A stretch of 61,100 nt of DNA from Streptococcus orisasini. Lineage in GTDB: Bacteria > Bacillota > Bacilli > Lactobacillales > Streptococcaceae. The stretch covers positions 1 to 61,100 of the forward strand of contig NZ_BCLE01000041.1 of NCBI RefSeq assembly GCF_001431045.1. Direction: 5' to 3'. The position numbers were made by a program, and so were the translations under genes. The notes under the pieces were generated by a model, which saw nothing but the letters and a program-made list of their open reading frames with translations, had not been told where the DNA came from and ran no database searches. This document shows, piece by piece, positions 43,031-53,449 of this stretch. Numbering within the stretch: the first letter of the stretch is position 1; every line of letters begins with the position of its first letter.

Positions 43031-43317
43031 AATCTATACAGATCAAATGTTTGCAGTAATTGGGGGGTCTTTGTCTGGATACCTCTTCGTTTTCAGGTGG
43101 TCGCCTTAGGGAGTGGAAAGGGCAGCAATACATGCTTCGTCCTCACCTCCAAAATAAGGTAATCTAGGAAGATACGTATAAGAAAAAAGCCATCTCATTG
43201 ATATATGACTGGGTTTATTCTTTTTTTTAGCAGTTTAATAGTGTAGAAAGCTGTTTTAAATTAAAAATGTAAATGGGAGGCTAGCTTTATCCGTTTAGCG
43301 GCCTTTTCGTGTGTTAT

Positions 43318-44625
43318 ATGAACCAAAGAAAGAAAATTATTGAGCTTGCTTTGCCGGCTATGGCAGAAAATTTGCTTCAGATGCTAATGGGAGTTATAGA
43401 TAATTATCTGGTCGCGCAGCTGGGCTTAGCTGCTGTTTCTGGTGTTTCAGTTGCCAACAACATCATTACTATTTATCAAGCTATTTTTATTGCCCTCGGG
43501 GCTGCAGTGTCCAGTCTGACTGCCAAGAGTTTAGGTGAAAAAAATGATGCTAAAACAAGATCTTATCAAGCTCAATCTATTTTTATAACGCTAGTGCTCA
43601 GTTTGATTCTAGGGGCAATATCTCTTGTTTTTGGGCAGCAGATGCTGCATTTTTTGGGAACAGCTGCTGATGTAACACAGACAGGTGGTCTTTATTTAGC
43701 TCTTGTTGGCGGCTTGATTGTCACTTTGGGCTTGCAGACAACTCTGGGTGCTATTTTGAGGGCCCTGGGGAAGGCTAGGCTGCCAATGTATGTCAGTTTA
43801 TTGACCAATATTTTAAATGCTCTTTTGTCAGCATCAGCTGTTTTTCTATTTCACTGGGGAATTGCTGGTGTTGCTCTTGCTACGGTCTTTTCACGTTTTA
43901 TTGGAGGGGCTGTGCTGGTTGGTCAGCTGCCACTTAAAGCAACTTTAGCTGAGATGCGATTTAAACTAGATAAAGGTTTAGTTAAACTTGCTCTACCAGC
44001 AGCTGGAGAGAGGCTGATGATGCGGGCAGGAGATGTTGTCATTGTAGCTATCATTGTCAAGTTTGGCACAGAAGTAGTAGCTGGCAATGCTATCGGGGAG
44101 ACTTTGACGCAATTTAATTATATGCCTGGGATGGGTGTTGCGACAGCAACTGTCATTCTAGTGGCTCATAATTTAGGCCAAAGAAAAATGAGCGCTGTCA
44201 AAGAAGTTGTTAGAGAATCCTATATTATTTCCACTATATTAATGTTGGCAGTAGGAGGAATTGTCTTTTTTGGTGGCAGACAGTTAAGCTATTTCTTTAC
44301 AGGCAATGAGGCGGCTCTTCAGGCTAGTTTAGTTGTCTTGTTTTATTCCTTCATAGGAGGCCCTGCAACATCGGGAACTCTGGTTTTTACGGCGGCTTGG
44401 CAGGGTTTAGGCAAAGCTAAATTGCCTTTTTATGCGACAACGATTGGTATGTGGCTGATTCGGATTGTCTCTGGCTATTGTTTGGGTGCTGGTTTAAATC
44501 TTGGTTTGGCAGGTGTTTGGCTGGCAACCTTGGCTGATAATGTCTTTAGATGGATTTTCCTTTATTATTTGTATAGAAGATACATGCAGGAATTTCCCAA
44601 GAAAACGATGACGATGGATAGCTGA
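43318..44625 (+). CDS. MATE-family multidrug exporter (DinF-like)
   Basis: A 435-residue membrane protein with twelve predicted helices in two related halves, as in MATE transporters (LALPAMAENLLQMLMGVIDNYLVAQLG and the second-half repeat LALPAAGERLMMRAGDVVIVAIIV). It would expel cationic drugs or metabolites using an ion gradient. The ATG at 43318 is chosen from the family start; no good ribosome site precedes it. A MATE gene at this place next to rpsJ is usual in streptococci. Confidence 0.88.
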   Translation: MNQRKKIIELALPAMAENLLQMLMGVIDNYLVAQLGLAAVSGVSVANNIITIYQAIFIALGAAVSSLTAKSLGEKNDAKTRSYQAQSIFITLVLSLILGAISLVFGQQMLHFLGTAADVTQTGGLYLALVGGLIVTLGLQTTLGAILRALGKARLPMYVSLLTNILNALLSASAVFLFHWGIAGVALATVFSRFIGGAVLVGQLPLKATLAEMRFKLDKGLVKLALPAAGERLMMRAGDVVIVAIIVKFGTEVVAGNAIGETLTQFNYMPGMGVATATVILVAHNLGQRKMSAVKEVVRESYIISTILMLAVGGIVFFGGRQLSYFFTGNEAALQASLVVLFYSFIGGPATSGTLVFTAAWQGLGKAKLPFYATTIGMWLIRIVSGYCLGAGLNLGLAGVWLATLADNVFRWIFLYYLYRRYMQEFPKKTMTMDS

Positions 44626-44686
44626 TTGCACTTTAGAACTTTGAAAGCCTTCTCATGAAGAAAATGAAAAAAAGTCCTCAAAACCC

Positions 44687-44849
44687 TTGCAATGCTAGGG
44701 TTTATTTGTTATACTAATCTGGTGCTGTAAAAAACAGCTTTTAGCTTTGATGCAAGAGGTTGCGACACGCTCGGTTGCATTGCCACGTGACCGCTGTCGG
44801 TTTTCTTGTGGAGCTAGCCTATTATTTTAAATAGACGAGAGGAGAAAAG
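44687..44849 (+). promoter_or_regulatory. Promoter and structured leader of the S10 ribosomal operon
   Basis: TTGCAA (44687-44692), 17 bases and TATACT (44710-44715, with upstream TG) start a transcript with a leader of about 130 bases. The leader has a TGCAA...TTGCA hairpin (about 44751-44780) and a CCAC...GTGG hairpin (about 44782-44812). It may serve autogenous control by a ribosomal protein, as known for S10 leaders in other bacteria. Confidence 0.7.
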
Positions 44850-45158
44850 ATGGCAAACAAAAAAATCCGTATCCGCTTGAAAGCGTACGAACATCGTACA
44901 CTTGACACAGCGGCAGAAAAAATCGTTGAAACTGCAACTCGTACAGGTGCAAGTGTAGCCGGTCCAGTACCGCTTCCAACTGAACGCAGCCTTTACACAG
45001 TTATTCGTGCGACTCACAAATACAAAGATTCTCGCGAACAATTTGAAATGCGCACTCACAAACGTCTTATCGACATTGTGAACCCAACGCAAAAGACTGT
45101 TGATGCCCTTATGAAATTGGATCTTCCAAGCGGTGTTAACGTAGAAATCAAACTTTAA
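44850..45158 (+). CDS. rpsJ: 30S ribosomal protein S10
   Basis: A 102-residue S10 protein ([24 protein letters not shown] at the start, GVNVEIKL at the end). S10 is part of the 30S head and also NusE, the antitermination factor. It opens the S10-spc-alpha operon behind the leader at 44716. A GAGAGGAGA ribosome site precedes the ATG. Unlike rplD-rplW, it is separated from rplC by 106 bases of hairpins. Confidence 0.97.
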   Translation: MANKKIRIRLKAYEHRTLDTAAEKIVETATRTGASVAGPVPLPTERSLYTVIRATHKYKDSREQFEMRTHKRLIDIVNPTQKTVDALMKLDLPSGVNVEIKL

Positions 45159-45167
45159 GTTGATTTC

Positions 45168-45232
45168 GGAGCACAAAAAACGCTCCTAAAAAACTTTTTT
45201 GAGCATGAAAAACGCTCATTAAAAACTTTTTG
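45168..45232 (+). repeat. Tandem hairpin repeats between rpsJ and rplC
   Basis: Two copies of a 32-33 base unit. Unit 1 is GGAGC...GCTCC and unit 2 is TGAGC...GCTCA, each followed by TAAAAAACTTTTT-like sequence. The stem ends differ but still pair, so the structure is kept. They resemble weak terminators or processing signals. Confidence 0.65.
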
Positions 45233-45264
45233 AAAACAAAATTAAGAAAAGGAAATATTTTCTC

Positions 45265-45891
45265 ATGACAAAAGGAATCTTAGGGAAAAAAGTGGGAATG
45301 ACTCAAATCTTCACTGAAAATGGTGAATTTATCCCTGTTACTGTCATCGAAGCAACTCCAAACGTTGTGCTTCAAGTGAAAACAGTTGAAACTGATGGTT
45401 ATGAAGCTGTTCAAGTTGGTTTTGATGACAAACGCGAAGTATTGAGCAACAAACCTGCCAAAGGTCACGTAGCAAAAGCTAACACGGCTCCTAAGCGCTT
45501 CATTCGTGAATTTAAAAACATTGAAGGCTTGGAAGTTGGTGCTGAATTAACTGTTGAGCAATTCGAAGCTGGAGATGTTGTTGATGTCACTGGCACAACT
45601 AAAGGTAAAGGTTTCCAAGGTGCTATTAAGCGTCACGGTCAATCACGTGGTCCTATGGCACACGGTTCTCGTTACCACCGTCGTCCAGGTTCAATGGGTC
45701 CTGTTGCACCTAACCGTGTATTTAAAGGTAAAAACCTTGCAGGTCGTATGGGTGGCAACCGTGTAACAGTTCAAAACCTTGAAATTGTTCAAGTTGTTCC
45801 AGAAAAAAATGTTATCCTCATCAAGGGTAATGTGCCAGGTGCTAAGAAATCTCTTATCACTATCAAATCAGCAGTTAAAGCTGCTAAATAA
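45265..45891 (+). CDS. rplC: 50S ribosomal protein L3
   Basis: A 208-residue L3 with the family start [15 protein letters not shown] and the conserved loop near residue 150 ([22 protein letters not shown]) that reaches the peptidyl transferase centre. Length is normal. The codon use is strongly biased, as expected for a highly expressed gene. Confidence 0.97.
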   Translation: MTKGILGKKVGMTQIFTENGEFIPVTVIEATPNVVLQVKTVETDGYEAVQVGFDDKREVLSNKPAKGHVAKANTAPKRFIREFKNIEGLEVGAELTVEQFEAGDVVDVTGTTKGKGFQGAIKRHGQSRGPMAHGSRYHRRPGSMGPVAPNRVFKGKNLAGRMGGNRVTVQNLEIVQVVPEKNVILIKGNVPGAKKSLITIKSAVKAAK

Positions 45892-45915
45892 TAAAGAAAG
45901 GGGAAATCAGTTAAC

Positions 45916-46539
45916 ATGGCAAACGTAAAATTATTTGACCAAACTGGTAAAGAAGCTGGTCAAGTGACACTTAATGATGCTGTTTTTGGAATTGAACCCA
46001 ATGAATCAGTAGTATTTGATGTGGTTGTCAGTCAGCGTGCTAACCTTCGTCAAGGGACTCATGCGGTTAAAAACCGTTCAGCAGTATCAGGCGGCGGTCG
46101 TAAACCATGGCGTCAAAAAGGAACTGGACGTGCGCGTCAAGGTTCTATTCGCTCACCACAATGGCGTGGTGGTGGTGTTGTCTTCGGACCAACTCCACGT
46201 TCATATGGTTACAAACTTCCGCAAAAAGTTCGTCGCCTTGCATTGAAATCTGTTTATTCAGCAAAAGTTGCTGAAGATAAATTTGTAGCTGTAGATGCTC
46301 TTTCTTTTGAAACTCCAAAAACTAAAGAATTTGCACAGGCACTCGCTGCGCTCAGCATTGATTCAAAAGTACTTGTTATTCTTGAAGAAGGCAACAAATT
46401 TGCTGAACTGTCAGCTCGCAACCTTCCTAATGTAAAAGTTGCTACAGCAGCAACTGCAAGTGTTCTTGATATCGTAAACGCAGACAAACTTCTTGTTACC
46501 AAAGAAGCAATCTCTACTATCGAGGAGGTTCTTGCATAA
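45916..46539 (+). CDS. rplD: 50S ribosomal protein L4
   Basis: A 207-residue L4. The extended loop [28 protein letters not shown], about residues 60-88, lines the exit tunnel. In other bacteria L4 represses the S10 operon. It overlaps the rplW start by one base (TAATG), so the two are coupled. Confidence 0.97.
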   Translation: MANVKLFDQTGKEAGQVTLNDAVFGIEPNESVVFDVVVSQRANLRQGTHAVKNRSAVSGGGRKPWRQKGTGRARQGSIRSPQWRGGGVVFGPTPRSYGYKLPQKVRRLALKSVYSAKVAEDKFVAVDALSFETPKTKEFAQALAALSIDSKVLVILEEGNKFAELSARNLPNVKVATAATASVLDIVNADKLLVTKEAISTIEEVLA

Positions 46540-46838
46540 TGAATTTGTACGACGTAATCAAAAAACCTGTTGTTACTGAAAAATCAATGGTTGCTCTTGA
46601 AGAAGGGAAATACACATTTGAAGTTGACACTCGTGCACATAAACTTTTGATCAAACAAGCTGTGGAAGCAGCATTTGACGGTGTAAAAGTTGCTAGTGTC
46701 CGTACAGTAAATGTAAAACCAAAACAAAAACGTGTTGGCCGCTACACAGGCTTCACAAATAAAACGAAAAAAGCTATCATCACTCTTACAGCTGATTCGA
46801 AAGCAATCGAGTTGTTTGCAGCTGCTGAAGCAGAGTAA
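46539..46838 (+). CDS. rplW: 50S ribosomal protein L23
   Basis: A 99-residue L23 that lies at the exit tunnel rim and docks the signal recognition particle and trigger factor. [10 protein letters not shown] at the start and [19 protein letters not shown] in the second half are family marks. Its ATG overlaps the rplD stop. Confidence 0.97.
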   Translation: MNLYDVIKKPVVTEKSMVALEEGKYTFEVDTRAHKLLIKQAVEAAFDGVKVASVRTVNVKPKQKRVGRYTGFTNKTKKAIITLTADSKAIELFAAAEAE

Positions 46839-46855
46839 TCTAAGGAGGAAATAAC

Positions 46856-47689
46856 GTGGGTATTAAAGTTTATAAACCAACGACAAATGGCCGTCGTAAT
46901 ATGACTTCTTTGGATTTTGCTGAAATCACTACAAGCACTCCTGAGAAATCATTGCTTGCTCCACTGAAAAGTAAGGCTGGCCGCAACAATAACGGTCGTA
47001 TCACAGTTCGCCATCAAGGCGGTGGCCATAAGCGTCATTACCGTTTGATTGACTTCAAGCGTAACAAAGATGGTGTTGAAGCAGTTGTTAAAACAATTGA
47101 ATACGATCCAAACCGCTCAGCTAATATTGCTCTTGTGCACTATGTTGACGGGACTAAAGCATATATCATCGCTCCAAAAGGTCTTGAAGTTGGTCAACGT
47201 ATCGTTTCAGGTCCAGAAGCTGATATCAAAGTTGGGAATGCACTTCCGCTTGCTAACATCCCTGTTGGTACAATCATTCATAATATTGAATTGAAACCAG
47301 GTAAGGGTGCAGAACTTGTTCGTGCCGCTGGTGCTTCTGCTCAAGTGCTTGGTCAAGAAGGTAAATACGTTCTTGTTCGTCTTCAATCAGGTGAAGTTCG
47401 TATGATTCTTGGCACTTGCCGTGCAACTGTTGGTACAGTTGGTAACGAACAACATGGACTTGTAAACCTTGGTAAAGCAGGACGCAGCCGTTGGAAAGGT
47501 ATTCGCCCAACAGTTCGTGGTTCTGTAATGAACCCTAATGATCACCCACACGGTGGTGGTGAAGGTAAAGCGCCAGTTGGACGTAAAGCGCCATCTACTC
47601 CTTGGGGTAAACCTGCGCTTGGTCTTAAAACTCGTAATAAGAAAGCTAGATCTAACAAACTTATCGTTCGTCGCCGCAACGAAAAATAA
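46856..47689 (+). CDS. rplB: 50S ribosomal protein L2
   Basis: A 277-residue L2, needed for subunit joining and peptidyl transfer. The GTG start is supported by TAAGGAGG eight bases upstream. The C-terminal [21 protein letters not shown] stretch with its key histidine is intact. Confidence 0.97.
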   Translation: MGIKVYKPTTNGRRNMTSLDFAEITTSTPEKSLLAPLKSKAGRNNNGRITVRHQGGGHKRHYRLIDFKRNKDGVEAVVKTIEYDPNRSANIALVHYVDGTKAYIIAPKGLEVGQRIVSGPEADIKVGNALPLANIPVGTIIHNIELKPGKGAELVRAAGASAQVLGQEGKYVLVRLQSGEVRMILGTCRATVGTVGNEQHGLVNLGKAGRSRWKGIRPTVRGSVMNPNDHPHGGGEGKAPVGRKAPSTPWGKPALGLKTRNKKARSNKLIVRRRNEK

Positions 47690-47888
47690 GCGGCTGAGTA
47701 GAGGTTTTGTTAAAACTTCGTAGCAAGGCTTCGCACAGTTGATGAGGAAAATAGCAAACTTTCTAAAAGTAAGGCTATCTGACTATTAGCTGCTGCGTCA
47801 GTCAAGCACGACAATCATCCGCCAGCTCGGTAGCCCGCTATGCGGGCAAGCCGTTGTGGTACATTTATTTAAAGGAGAAAATTACACA
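47690..47888. other. Long gap between rplB and rpsS with a hairpin
   Basis: Two hundred bases without a gene. GCCCGC-TAT-GCGGGC (47833-47847) is a perfect hairpin flanked by weaker outer pairings, and TGACTA...AGTCA lies near 47778-47800. No T-run follows. It is probably an intercistronic RNA structure. Confidence 0.45.
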
Positions 47889-48167
47889 ATGGGACGCAGT
47901 CTTAAAAAAGGACCTTTCGTCGATGAGCATTTGATGAAAAAAATTGAAGCTCAAGCTAATGACGAAAAGAAAAAAGTCATCAAAACTTGGTCACGTCGTT
48001 CAACGATTTTCCCAAGTTTCATCGGATATACAATCGCAGTTTATGACGGACGTAAACATGTTCCTGTTTACATTCAAGAGGACATGGTAGGTCACAAACT
48101 TGGTGAATTTGCACCAACTCGTACTTACAAAGGTCACGCAGCTGACGATAAGAAAACACGTCGTTAA
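47889..48167 (+). CDS. rpsS: 30S ribosomal protein S19
   Basis: A 92-residue S19 ([21 protein letters not shown] at the start, [16 protein letters not shown] in the second half). It binds the 30S head near the A-site finger. The ATG at 47889 follows AAAGGAGAAAA; the open frame upstream of it is not part of the family. Confidence 0.97.
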   Translation: MGRSLKKGPFVDEHLMKKIEAQANDEKKKVIKTWSRRSTIFPSFIGYTIAVYDGRKHVPVYIQEDMVGHKLGEFAPTRTYKGHAADDKKTRR

Positions 48168-48182
48168 TAGGAGGAGGACACA

Positions 48183-48527
48183 ATGGCAGAAATTACTTCA
48201 GCTAAAGCAATTGCTCGTACAGTGCGTGTTTCACCTCGTAAAACACGTCTTGTTCTTGATCTTATCCGTGGTAAGAACGTTGCTGATGCAATCGCAATTT
48301 TGAAATTCACTCCAAACAAAGCAGCTCGCATTGTTGAAAAAACACTTAATTCAGCAATTGCTAACGCAGAAAACAACTTTGGTTTGGAAAAAGCTAACTT
48401 GGTCGTATCTGAAACATTTGCTAACGAAGGACCGACAATGAAACGTTTCCGTCCGCGTGCTAAAGGTTCAGCATCACCAATCAACAAACGCACAACTCAC
48501 GTTACAGTAGTTGTAGCAGAAAAATAA
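48183..48527 (+). CDS. rplV: 50S ribosomal protein L22
   Basis: A 114-residue L22 that lines the exit tunnel and binds all 23S domains. The extended loop ([18 protein letters not shown]) is intact; changes there can give macrolide resistance, and none is evident by eye. GGAGGAGG precedes the start. Confidence 0.97.
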   Translation: MAEITSAKAIARTVRVSPRKTRLVLDLIRGKNVADAIAILKFTPNKAARIVEKTLNSAIANAENNFGLEKANLVVSETFANEGPTMKRFRPRAKGSASPINKRTTHVTVVVAEK

Positions 48528-48539
48528 GGAGGTAAAATC

Positions 48540-49193
48540 GTGGGTCAAAAAGTACATCCAATTGGTATGCGTGTCGGAATCATCCGTGACTGGGATGCGA
48601 AATGGTATGCTGAAAAAGAATACGCGGATTACCTTCATGAAGATCTTGCAATCCGCAAATTTATTAACAAAGAATTGGCTGACGCTTCTGTTTCAACTAT
48701 CGAAATCGAACGTGCAGTAAATAAAGTAAATGTTTCCCTTCATACTGCAAAACCAGGTATGGTTATCGGTAAAGGCGGAGCAAATGTTGACGCCCTTCGT
48801 GTGCAGCTTAATAAGCTGACTGGAAAACAAGTTCACATCAATATCGTTGAAATTAAATCACCAGATCTTGATGCCCATCTTGTTGGTGAAAACATTGCTC
48901 GTCAGCTTGAGCAGCGTGTTGCTTTCCGCCGTGCACAAAAACAAGCTATTCAACGCACAATGCGTGCAGGCGCTAAAGGAATCAAAACTCAAGTTTCAGG
49001 CCGTTTGAACGGTGCGGATATCGCCCGCAGTGAAGGATACTCAGAAGGAACTGTTCCGCTTCACACACTTCGTGCGGATATTGATTACGCTTGGGAAGAA
49101 GCTGACACAACTTATGGTAAGCTCGGTGTCAAAGTTTGGATTTACCGTGGTGAAATTCTTCCAGCTCGTAAAAACACTAAAGGAGGCAAATAA
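48540..49193 (+). CDS. rpsC: 30S ribosomal protein S3
   Basis: A 217-residue S3 with an N-terminal KH domain ([16 protein letters not shown]) and the C-terminal S3 domain ([31 protein letters not shown]). It forms part of the mRNA entry site. It starts with GTG behind AAGGAGG. Confidence 0.97.
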   Translation: MGQKVHPIGMRVGIIRDWDAKWYAEKEYADYLHEDLAIRKFINKELADASVSTIEIERAVNKVNVSLHTAKPGMVIGKGGANVDALRVQLNKLTGKQVHINIVEIKSPDLDAHLVGENIARQLEQRVAFRRAQKQAIQRTMRAGAKGIKTQVSGRLNGADIARSEGYSEGTVPLHTLRADIDYAWEEADTTYGKLGVKVWIYRGEILPARKNTKGGK

Positions 49194-49196
49194 CAA

Positions 49197-49610
49197 ATGT
49201 TAGTACCTAAACGTGTTAAACACCGTCGTGAATTCCGCGGGAAAATGCGCGGTGAAGCAAAAGGCGGGAAAGAAGTAGCATTTGGAGAATACGGTCTTCA
49301 GGCTACAACTAGCCACTGGATTACCAACCGCCAAATCGAAGCTGCTCGTATCGCGATGACGCGTTACATGAAACGTGGTGGTAAAGTTTGGATTAAAATC
49401 TTCCCACACAAATCATACACTGCTAAAGCTATCGGTGTACGTATGGGATCAGGTAAAGGTGCTCCTGAAGGCTGGGTAGCACCGGTTAAGCGCGGCAAGG
49501 TTATGTTTGAAATTGCCGGTGTGTCAGAAGAAGTTGCTCGTGAAGCTCTTCGTCTTGCCAGCCACAAGCTGCCAGTTAAAACTAAATTCGTGAAACGTGA
49601 AGCAGAATAA
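49197..49610 (+). CDS. rplP: 50S ribosomal protein L16
   Basis: A 137-residue L16 that helps place A-site t[22 protein letters not shown] at the start and [21 protein letters not shown] in the middle are complete. It is three bases after rpsC and so translationally linked. Confidence 0.97.
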   Translation: MLVPKRVKHRREFRGKMRGEAKGGKEVAFGEYGLQATTSHWITNRQIEAARIAMTRYMKRGGKVWIKIFPHKSYTAKAIGVRMGSGKGAPEGWVAPVKRGKVMFEIAGVSEEVAREALRLASHKLPVKTKFVKREAE

Positions 49611-49619
49611 GGAGAAAAC

Positions 49620-49826
49620 ATGAAACTTCAAGAAATTAAAGATTTTGTTAAAGAGCTTCGTGGTCTTTCTCAAGAAGAGCTTGCTAAGAAAGAAAACGAA
49701 CTGAAGAAAGAACTTTTCGACCTTCGTTTCCAAGCTGCAGCAGGTCAACTTGATCAAACTGCCCGTTTGAACGAAGTGAAAAAACAAATTGCACGTGTCA
49801 AAACAGTGCAATCTGAAATGAAATAA
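49620..49826 (+). CDS. rpmC: 50S ribosomal protein L29
   Basis: A 68-residue L29, a two-helix protein at the tunnel exit. [32 protein letters not shown] is the family core. AAGGAG precedes the ATG. Confidence 0.96.
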   Translation: MKLQEIKDFVKELRGLSQEELAKKENELKKELFDLRFQAAAGQLDQTARLNEVKKQIARVKTVQSEMK

Positions 49827-49852
49827 TAGATTGGGAAAGGAGTCTTCTAATA

Positions 49853-50113
49853 ATGGAACGTAATCAACGTAAAACCCTTGTTGGACGTGTAGTATCTGAT
49901 AAAATGGATAAAACAATCACTGTTGTAGTTGAAACTAAACGTAACCACCCAGTCTATGGTAAACGTATTAACTACTCTAAAAAATACAAAGCACATGATG
50001 AAAACAATGTTGCTAAAACAGGTGATATCGTTCGTATCATGGAAACTCGTCCGCTTTCAGCGACAAAACATTTCCGTCTTGTTGAAGTGGTCGAAGAGGC
50101 TGTTATTATTTAA
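49853..50113 (+). CDS. rpsQ: 30S ribosomal protein S17
   Basis: An 86-residue S17, an OB-fold 16S-binding protein. [21 protein letters not shown] and [16 protein letters not shown] are family marks. GGGAAAGGAG lies upstream of the start. Confidence 0.97.
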   Translation: MERNQRKTLVGRVVSDKMDKTITVVVETKRNHPVYGKRINYSKKYKAHDENNVAKTGDIVRIMETRPLSATKHFRLVEVVEEAVII

Positions 50114-50138
50114 TCAAACCTGAAAGGAGAAAACTTAA

Positions 50139-50507
50139 ATGATTCAATCAGAAAGTCGTTTAAAAGTCGCTGACAACAGTGGTGCTCGCGAAATCTTGAC
50201 CATTAAAGTTCTTGGTGGTTCAGGACGTAAATTCGCAAACATCGGTGATGTTATCGTTGCTTCAGTAAAACAAGCTACTCCTGGTGGTGCGGTTAAAAAA
50301 GGTGACGTTGTTAAAGCCGTTATCGTTCGTACTAAATCAGGTGCTCGTCGTGCTGATGGTTCATACATCAAATTCGATGAAAATGCAGCTGTTCTGATCC
50401 GTGATGACAAAACACCTCGCGGAACTCGTATCTTTGGTCCAGTAGCTCGCGAATTGCGTGAAGGTAACTTCATGAAGATCGTGTCATTGGCACCAGAAGT
50501 ACTTTAA
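50139..50507 (+). CDS. rplN: 50S ribosomal protein L14
   Basis: A 122-residue L14 at the subunit interface. [22 protein letters not shown] opens the protein and [27 protein letters not shown] closes it, both as in the family. Length is standard. Confidence 0.97.
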   Translation: MIQSESRLKVADNSGAREILTIKVLGGSGRKFANIGDVIVASVKQATPGGAVKKGDVVKAVIVRTKSGARRADGSYIKFDENAAVLIRDDKTPRGTRIFGPVARELREGNFMKIVSLAPEVL

Positions 50508-50587
50508 TTTAAAAAACAAACTTAGTCCCCTAGGTTTTTCCTAGGGTGCCCCTGGGGCGTAAGAAATATACAGAGGAGAATACTCAA

Positions 50588-50893
50588 ATGTTTGTAAAAA
50601 AAGGCGACAAAGTTCGCGTTATTGCTGGTAAGGACAAGGGCGTTGAAGCTGTAGTTCTTAAAGCTCTTCCAAAAGTAAACAAGGTTGTTGTTGAAGGTGT
50701 AGCCATCATCAAGAAACATCAAAAACCAAACAGCGAAAACCCTCAAGGTGCTATCGTGGAAAAAGAAGCACCAATCCATGTATCAAACGTTCAAGTTCTT
50801 GATAAAAATGGTGTTGCAGGACGTGTCGGCTATAAATTTGTTGACGGTAAAAAGGTTCGCTATAATAAAAAATCAGGCGAAGTGCTTGATTAA
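50588..50893 (+). CDS. rplX: 50S ribosomal protein L24
   Basis: A 101-residue L24 with a KOW motif ([25 protein letters not shown]), an early 23S-binding assembly protein. The ATG at 50588 fits the family start and follows AGAGGAG. The 80-base gap before it has a CCCTAGG/CCTAGGG-type hairpin (about 50526-50545). Confidence 0.96.
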   Translation: MFVKKGDKVRVIAGKDKGVEAVVLKALPKVNKVVVEGVAIIKKHQKPNSENPQGAIVEKEAPIHVSNVQVLDKNGVAGRVGYKFVDGKKVRYNKKSGEVLD

Positions 50894-50916
50894 TCACGAA
50901 GGAAAGGAGAAGTATA

Positions 50917-51459
50917 ATGGCAAATCGCTTAAAAGAAAAATATCTTAACGAAGTAGTTCCTGCATTGACAGAAAAATTCAACTACTCATCTGTAATGGCT
51001 GTGCCTAAGGTTGACAAAATCGTCCTTAATATGGGTGTTGGCGACGCTGTATCAAATGCAAAAAATCTGGAAAAAGCTGCTGCTGAATTGGCACTTATCT
51101 CAGGTCAAAAACCGCTTATCACTAAAGCTAAGAAATCTATCGCCGGCTTCCGCCTTCGTGAAGGGGTTGCTATCGGTGCGAAAGTTACTCTTCGCGGCGA
51201 ACGTATGTATGAATTCTTAGATAAATTAGTTACTGTATCACTTCCGCGTGTGCGTGACTTCCACGGTGTTCCAACAAAATCATTTGATGGACGCGGCAAC
51301 TACACACTTGGTGTTAAAGAACAATTGATCTTCCCAGAAATCAACTTTGATAATGTTGATAAAGTGCGCGGTCTTGATATTGTTATCGTTACAACAGCTA
51401 ATACTGACGAAGAATCACGTGAATTGCTTACAGGCCTTGGAATGCCTTTTGCAAAATAA
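50917..51459 (+). CDS. rplE: 50S ribosomal protein L5
   Basis: A 180-residue L5 that binds 5S rRNA and contacts P-site t[22 protein letters not shown] opens it and [30 protein letters not shown] is the conserved C-terminal part. GAAAGGAGAAG precedes the start. Confidence 0.97.
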   Translation: MANRLKEKYLNEVVPALTEKFNYSSVMAVPKVDKIVLNMGVGDAVSNAKNLEKAAAELALISGQKPLITKAKKSIAGFRLREGVAIGAKVTLRGERMYEFLDKLVTVSLPRVRDFHGVPTKSFDGRGNYTLGVKEQLIFPEINFDNVDKVRGLDIVIVTTANTDEESRELLTGLGMPFAK

Positions 51460-51474
51460 TAAGGAGGTTTAAAT

Positions 51475-51660
51475 TTGGCTAAAAAATCTATGATTGCTAA
51501 GAGCAAACGCCCAGCAAAATTCTCTACGCAAGCTTACACTCGCTGTGAAAAATGCGGCCGTCCGCATTCAGTCTACCGCAAATTTAAACTTTGCCGTGTG
51601 TGCTTCCGCGAATTAGCATACAAAGGACAAATCCCTGGCGTTACTAAAGCGTCTTGGTAA
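51475..51660 (+). CDS. rpsZ: 30S ribosomal protein S14, zinc-binding type
   Basis: A 61-residue S14 of the short, zinc-ribbon type, with paired CxxC motifs (CEKCGR and CRVCFRE). Firmicutes often carry both zinc-binding and zinc-free S14 forms; this is the operon-encoded zinc form. It starts with TTG behind AAGGAGG. A long structured gap follows. Confidence 0.95.
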   Translation: MAKKSMIAKSKRPAKFSTQAYTRCEKCGRPHSVYRKFKLCRVCFRELAYKGQIPGVTKASW

Positions 51661-51661
51661 T

Positions 51662-51764
51662 AATAGCTTGCAATGCTCTGGTCACTCGTCGTTGATTGCT
51701 CTTGCCGTACTCAAGTACTGTCTGCGAGCAATCGCCTAGATTGACGGCGGCCTTGCAACCTATT
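51662..51764 (+). other. Structured intercistronic region between rpsZ and rpsH
   Basis: An outer stem pairs AATAGCTTGCAA (51662-51673) with TTGCAACCTATT (51753-51764), with one mismatch. Inside, GATTGCTC (51694-51701) pairs with GAGCAATC (51726-51733), enclosing GTACT/AGTAC (51707-51718). It is not followed by a T-run. A role in ribosomal-protein feedback or RNA processing is possible. Confidence 0.55.
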
Positions 51765-51845
51765 ATTAAATTAAACTAGCTCATCAGGGCATCATTAACT
51801 AGCAAGTGCAGCTTGCAAACTACTAGTAAGAGGAGAAATATATAA

Positions 51846-52244
51846 ATGGTTATGACTGACCCAATTGCAGACTTTCTGACACGTATTCGCAATGCTAACC
51901 AAGCGAATCATAGTGTTCTTGAAGCTCCTGCATCAAACATTAAAAAAGGAATTGCAGAAATTCTTAAACGTGAAGGTTTTGTAAAAAATGTTGAAGTCAT
52001 CGAAGACGACAAACAAGGCATCATCCGTGTATTCTTGAAATACGGACCAAATGGTGAAAAAGTTATTACTGGCCTGAAACGTATTTCAAAACCAGGCCTT
52101 CGCATCTATACTAAAAGCGAAGATGTTCCTAAAGTTCTTAATGGACTTGGAATTGCTATCATTTCAACTTCAGAAGGTCTTTTGACTGATAGAGAAGCTC
52201 GTCAAAAGAATGTTGGCGGCGAAGTGATTGCATACGTATGGTAA
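51846..52244 (+). CDS. rpsH: 30S ribosomal protein S8
   Basis: A 132-residue S8, a primary 16S binder that represses the spc operon in E. coli. [17 protein letters not shown] and [31 protein letters not shown] are complete. The ATG at 51846 gives the MVMTDPI start usual in streptococci. Confidence 0.97.
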   Translation: MVMTDPIADFLTRIRNANQANHSVLEAPASNIKKGIAEILKREGFVKNVEVIEDDKQGIIRVFLKYGPNGEKVITGLKRISKPGLRIYTKSEDVPKVLNGLGIAIISTSEGLLTDREARQKNVGGEVIAYVW

Positions 52245-52265
52245 AATAATGATACAAAGCCCGTC

Positions 52266-52340
52266 AAGAACAAAGCAAATTTAGGAACTCTTTGAAGTTT
52301 GCTTGCAAACAAAAAGAGTTGTCTAATTTGCACGGTTCTT
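52266..52340 (+). other. Long rod-like hairpin between rpsH and rplF
   Basis: Paired blocks in order are AAGAAC/GTTCTT, GCAAATT/AATTTGC, AACTCTTT/AAAAGAGTT and GTTTGC/GCAAAC, with a two-base tip and small, near-symmetric internal loops. The remaining gap to rplF shows no gene. Confidence 0.65.
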
Positions 52341-52453
52341 AGGGCGTGTTCAAATCAGCTTTTATGCTTTGAACGGTATTTTATTTATCATCACCCCGTG
52401 AAAACTCGTCACTCAAAGAGTGGCCTGATAATCTAACAGGAGAAATTAAAAAT

Positions 52454-52990
52454 ATGTCACGTATTGGTAATAAAGTAATTACGTTGCCTGCTGGTGTTGA
52501 ACTCAGCAATAAAGATAATGTTGTTACTGTAAAAGGACCTAAAGGGGAACTTACTCGTGAGTTTCCAAAAGCTATTGAAATCAAAGTTGAAGGTACTGAA
52601 GTATCTCTTCATCGTCCAAATGACTCTAAAGAAATGAAGACAATTCATGGAACAGCTCGTGCTAACTTGAATAACATGGTTGTCGGTGTTTCTGAAGGCT
52701 TCAAAAAAGAACTTGAAATGCAGGGTGTCGGTTATCGTGCTCAGCTTCAAGGGAAAAAACTTGTGCTTTCAGTCGGTAAATCTCACCAAGACGAAGTAGA
52801 AGCTCCAGAAGGTATCACTTTTGAGGTACCATCTGCTACAGCTATCGTTGTAAACGGAATTAATAAAGAAGTTGTTGGTCAGACAGCTGCTTATATCCGC
52901 GGTCTTCGTGCTCCTGAACCATATAAAGGTAAAGGTATTCGTTATGTTGGTGAATATGTACGCCGCAAAGAAGGTAAGACAGGTAAATAG
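52454..52990 (+). CDS. rplF: 50S ribosomal protein L6
   Basis: A 178-residue L6 with two related domains, near the factor-binding site. [16 protein letters not shown] opens it and the C-terminal [25 protein letters not shown] segment is complete. AGGAGAAA precedes the ATG. Confidence 0.97.
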   Translation: MSRIGNKVITLPAGVELSNKDNVVTVKGPKGELTREFPKAIEIKVEGTEVSLHRPNDSKEMKTIHGTARANLNNMVVGVSEGFKKELEMQGVGYRAQLQGKKLVLSVGKSHQDEVEAPEGITFEVPSATAIVVNGINKEVVGQTAAYIRGLRAPEPYKGKGIRYVGEYVRRKEGKTGK

Positions 52991-53074
52991 AAGTTTAATA
53001 GTATTTGTAAGATATTTACAGCTGCTATAAAAGTCTTTGTCAGTTTGATAAATAAAATTTAAGAGGTAAAAATT

Positions 53075-53431
53075 GTGATTTCGAAACCAGATAAAAATAA
53101 AATCCGTCAAAAACGCCATCGTCGCGTTCGCGGTAAACTCTCTGGAACTGCTGATCGCCCACGTTTGAACGTTTTCCGTTCTAATACAGGCATCTACGCT
53201 CAAGTAATTGATGACGTAGCGGGTGTAACGCTCGCAAGTGCTTCAACTCTTGACAAAGAAGTTTCAAAAGGGACTAAAACAGAACAAGCCGTTGTTGTTG
53301 GTAAACTCGTTGCTGAACGCGCAGTAGCTAAAGGTATTTCTGAAGTGGTGTTTGACCGCGGTGGATATCTCTATCACGGACGTGTTAAAGCTTTGGCTGA
53401 TGCAGCTCGTGAAAACGGATTGAAATTCTAA
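53075..53431 (+). CDS. rplR: 50S ribosomal protein L18
   Basis: A 118-residue L18 that binds 5S rRNA with L5. [22 protein letters not shown] and [26 protein letters not shown] are family marks. It starts with GTG behind AGAGG. Confidence 0.96.
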   Translation: MISKPDKNKIRQKRHRRVRGKLSGTADRPRLNVFRSNTGIYAQVIDDVAGVTLASASTLDKEVSKGTKTEQAVVVGKLVAERAVAKGISEVVFDRGGYLYHGRVKALADAARENGLKF

Positions 53432-53449
53432 TAGGGAGGACACTTAATA

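Noticed and set aside
44814..45176. Long antisense frames over ribosomal protein genes
   Set aside because: They mirror the biased codon use of the sense genes and have no initiation signals.
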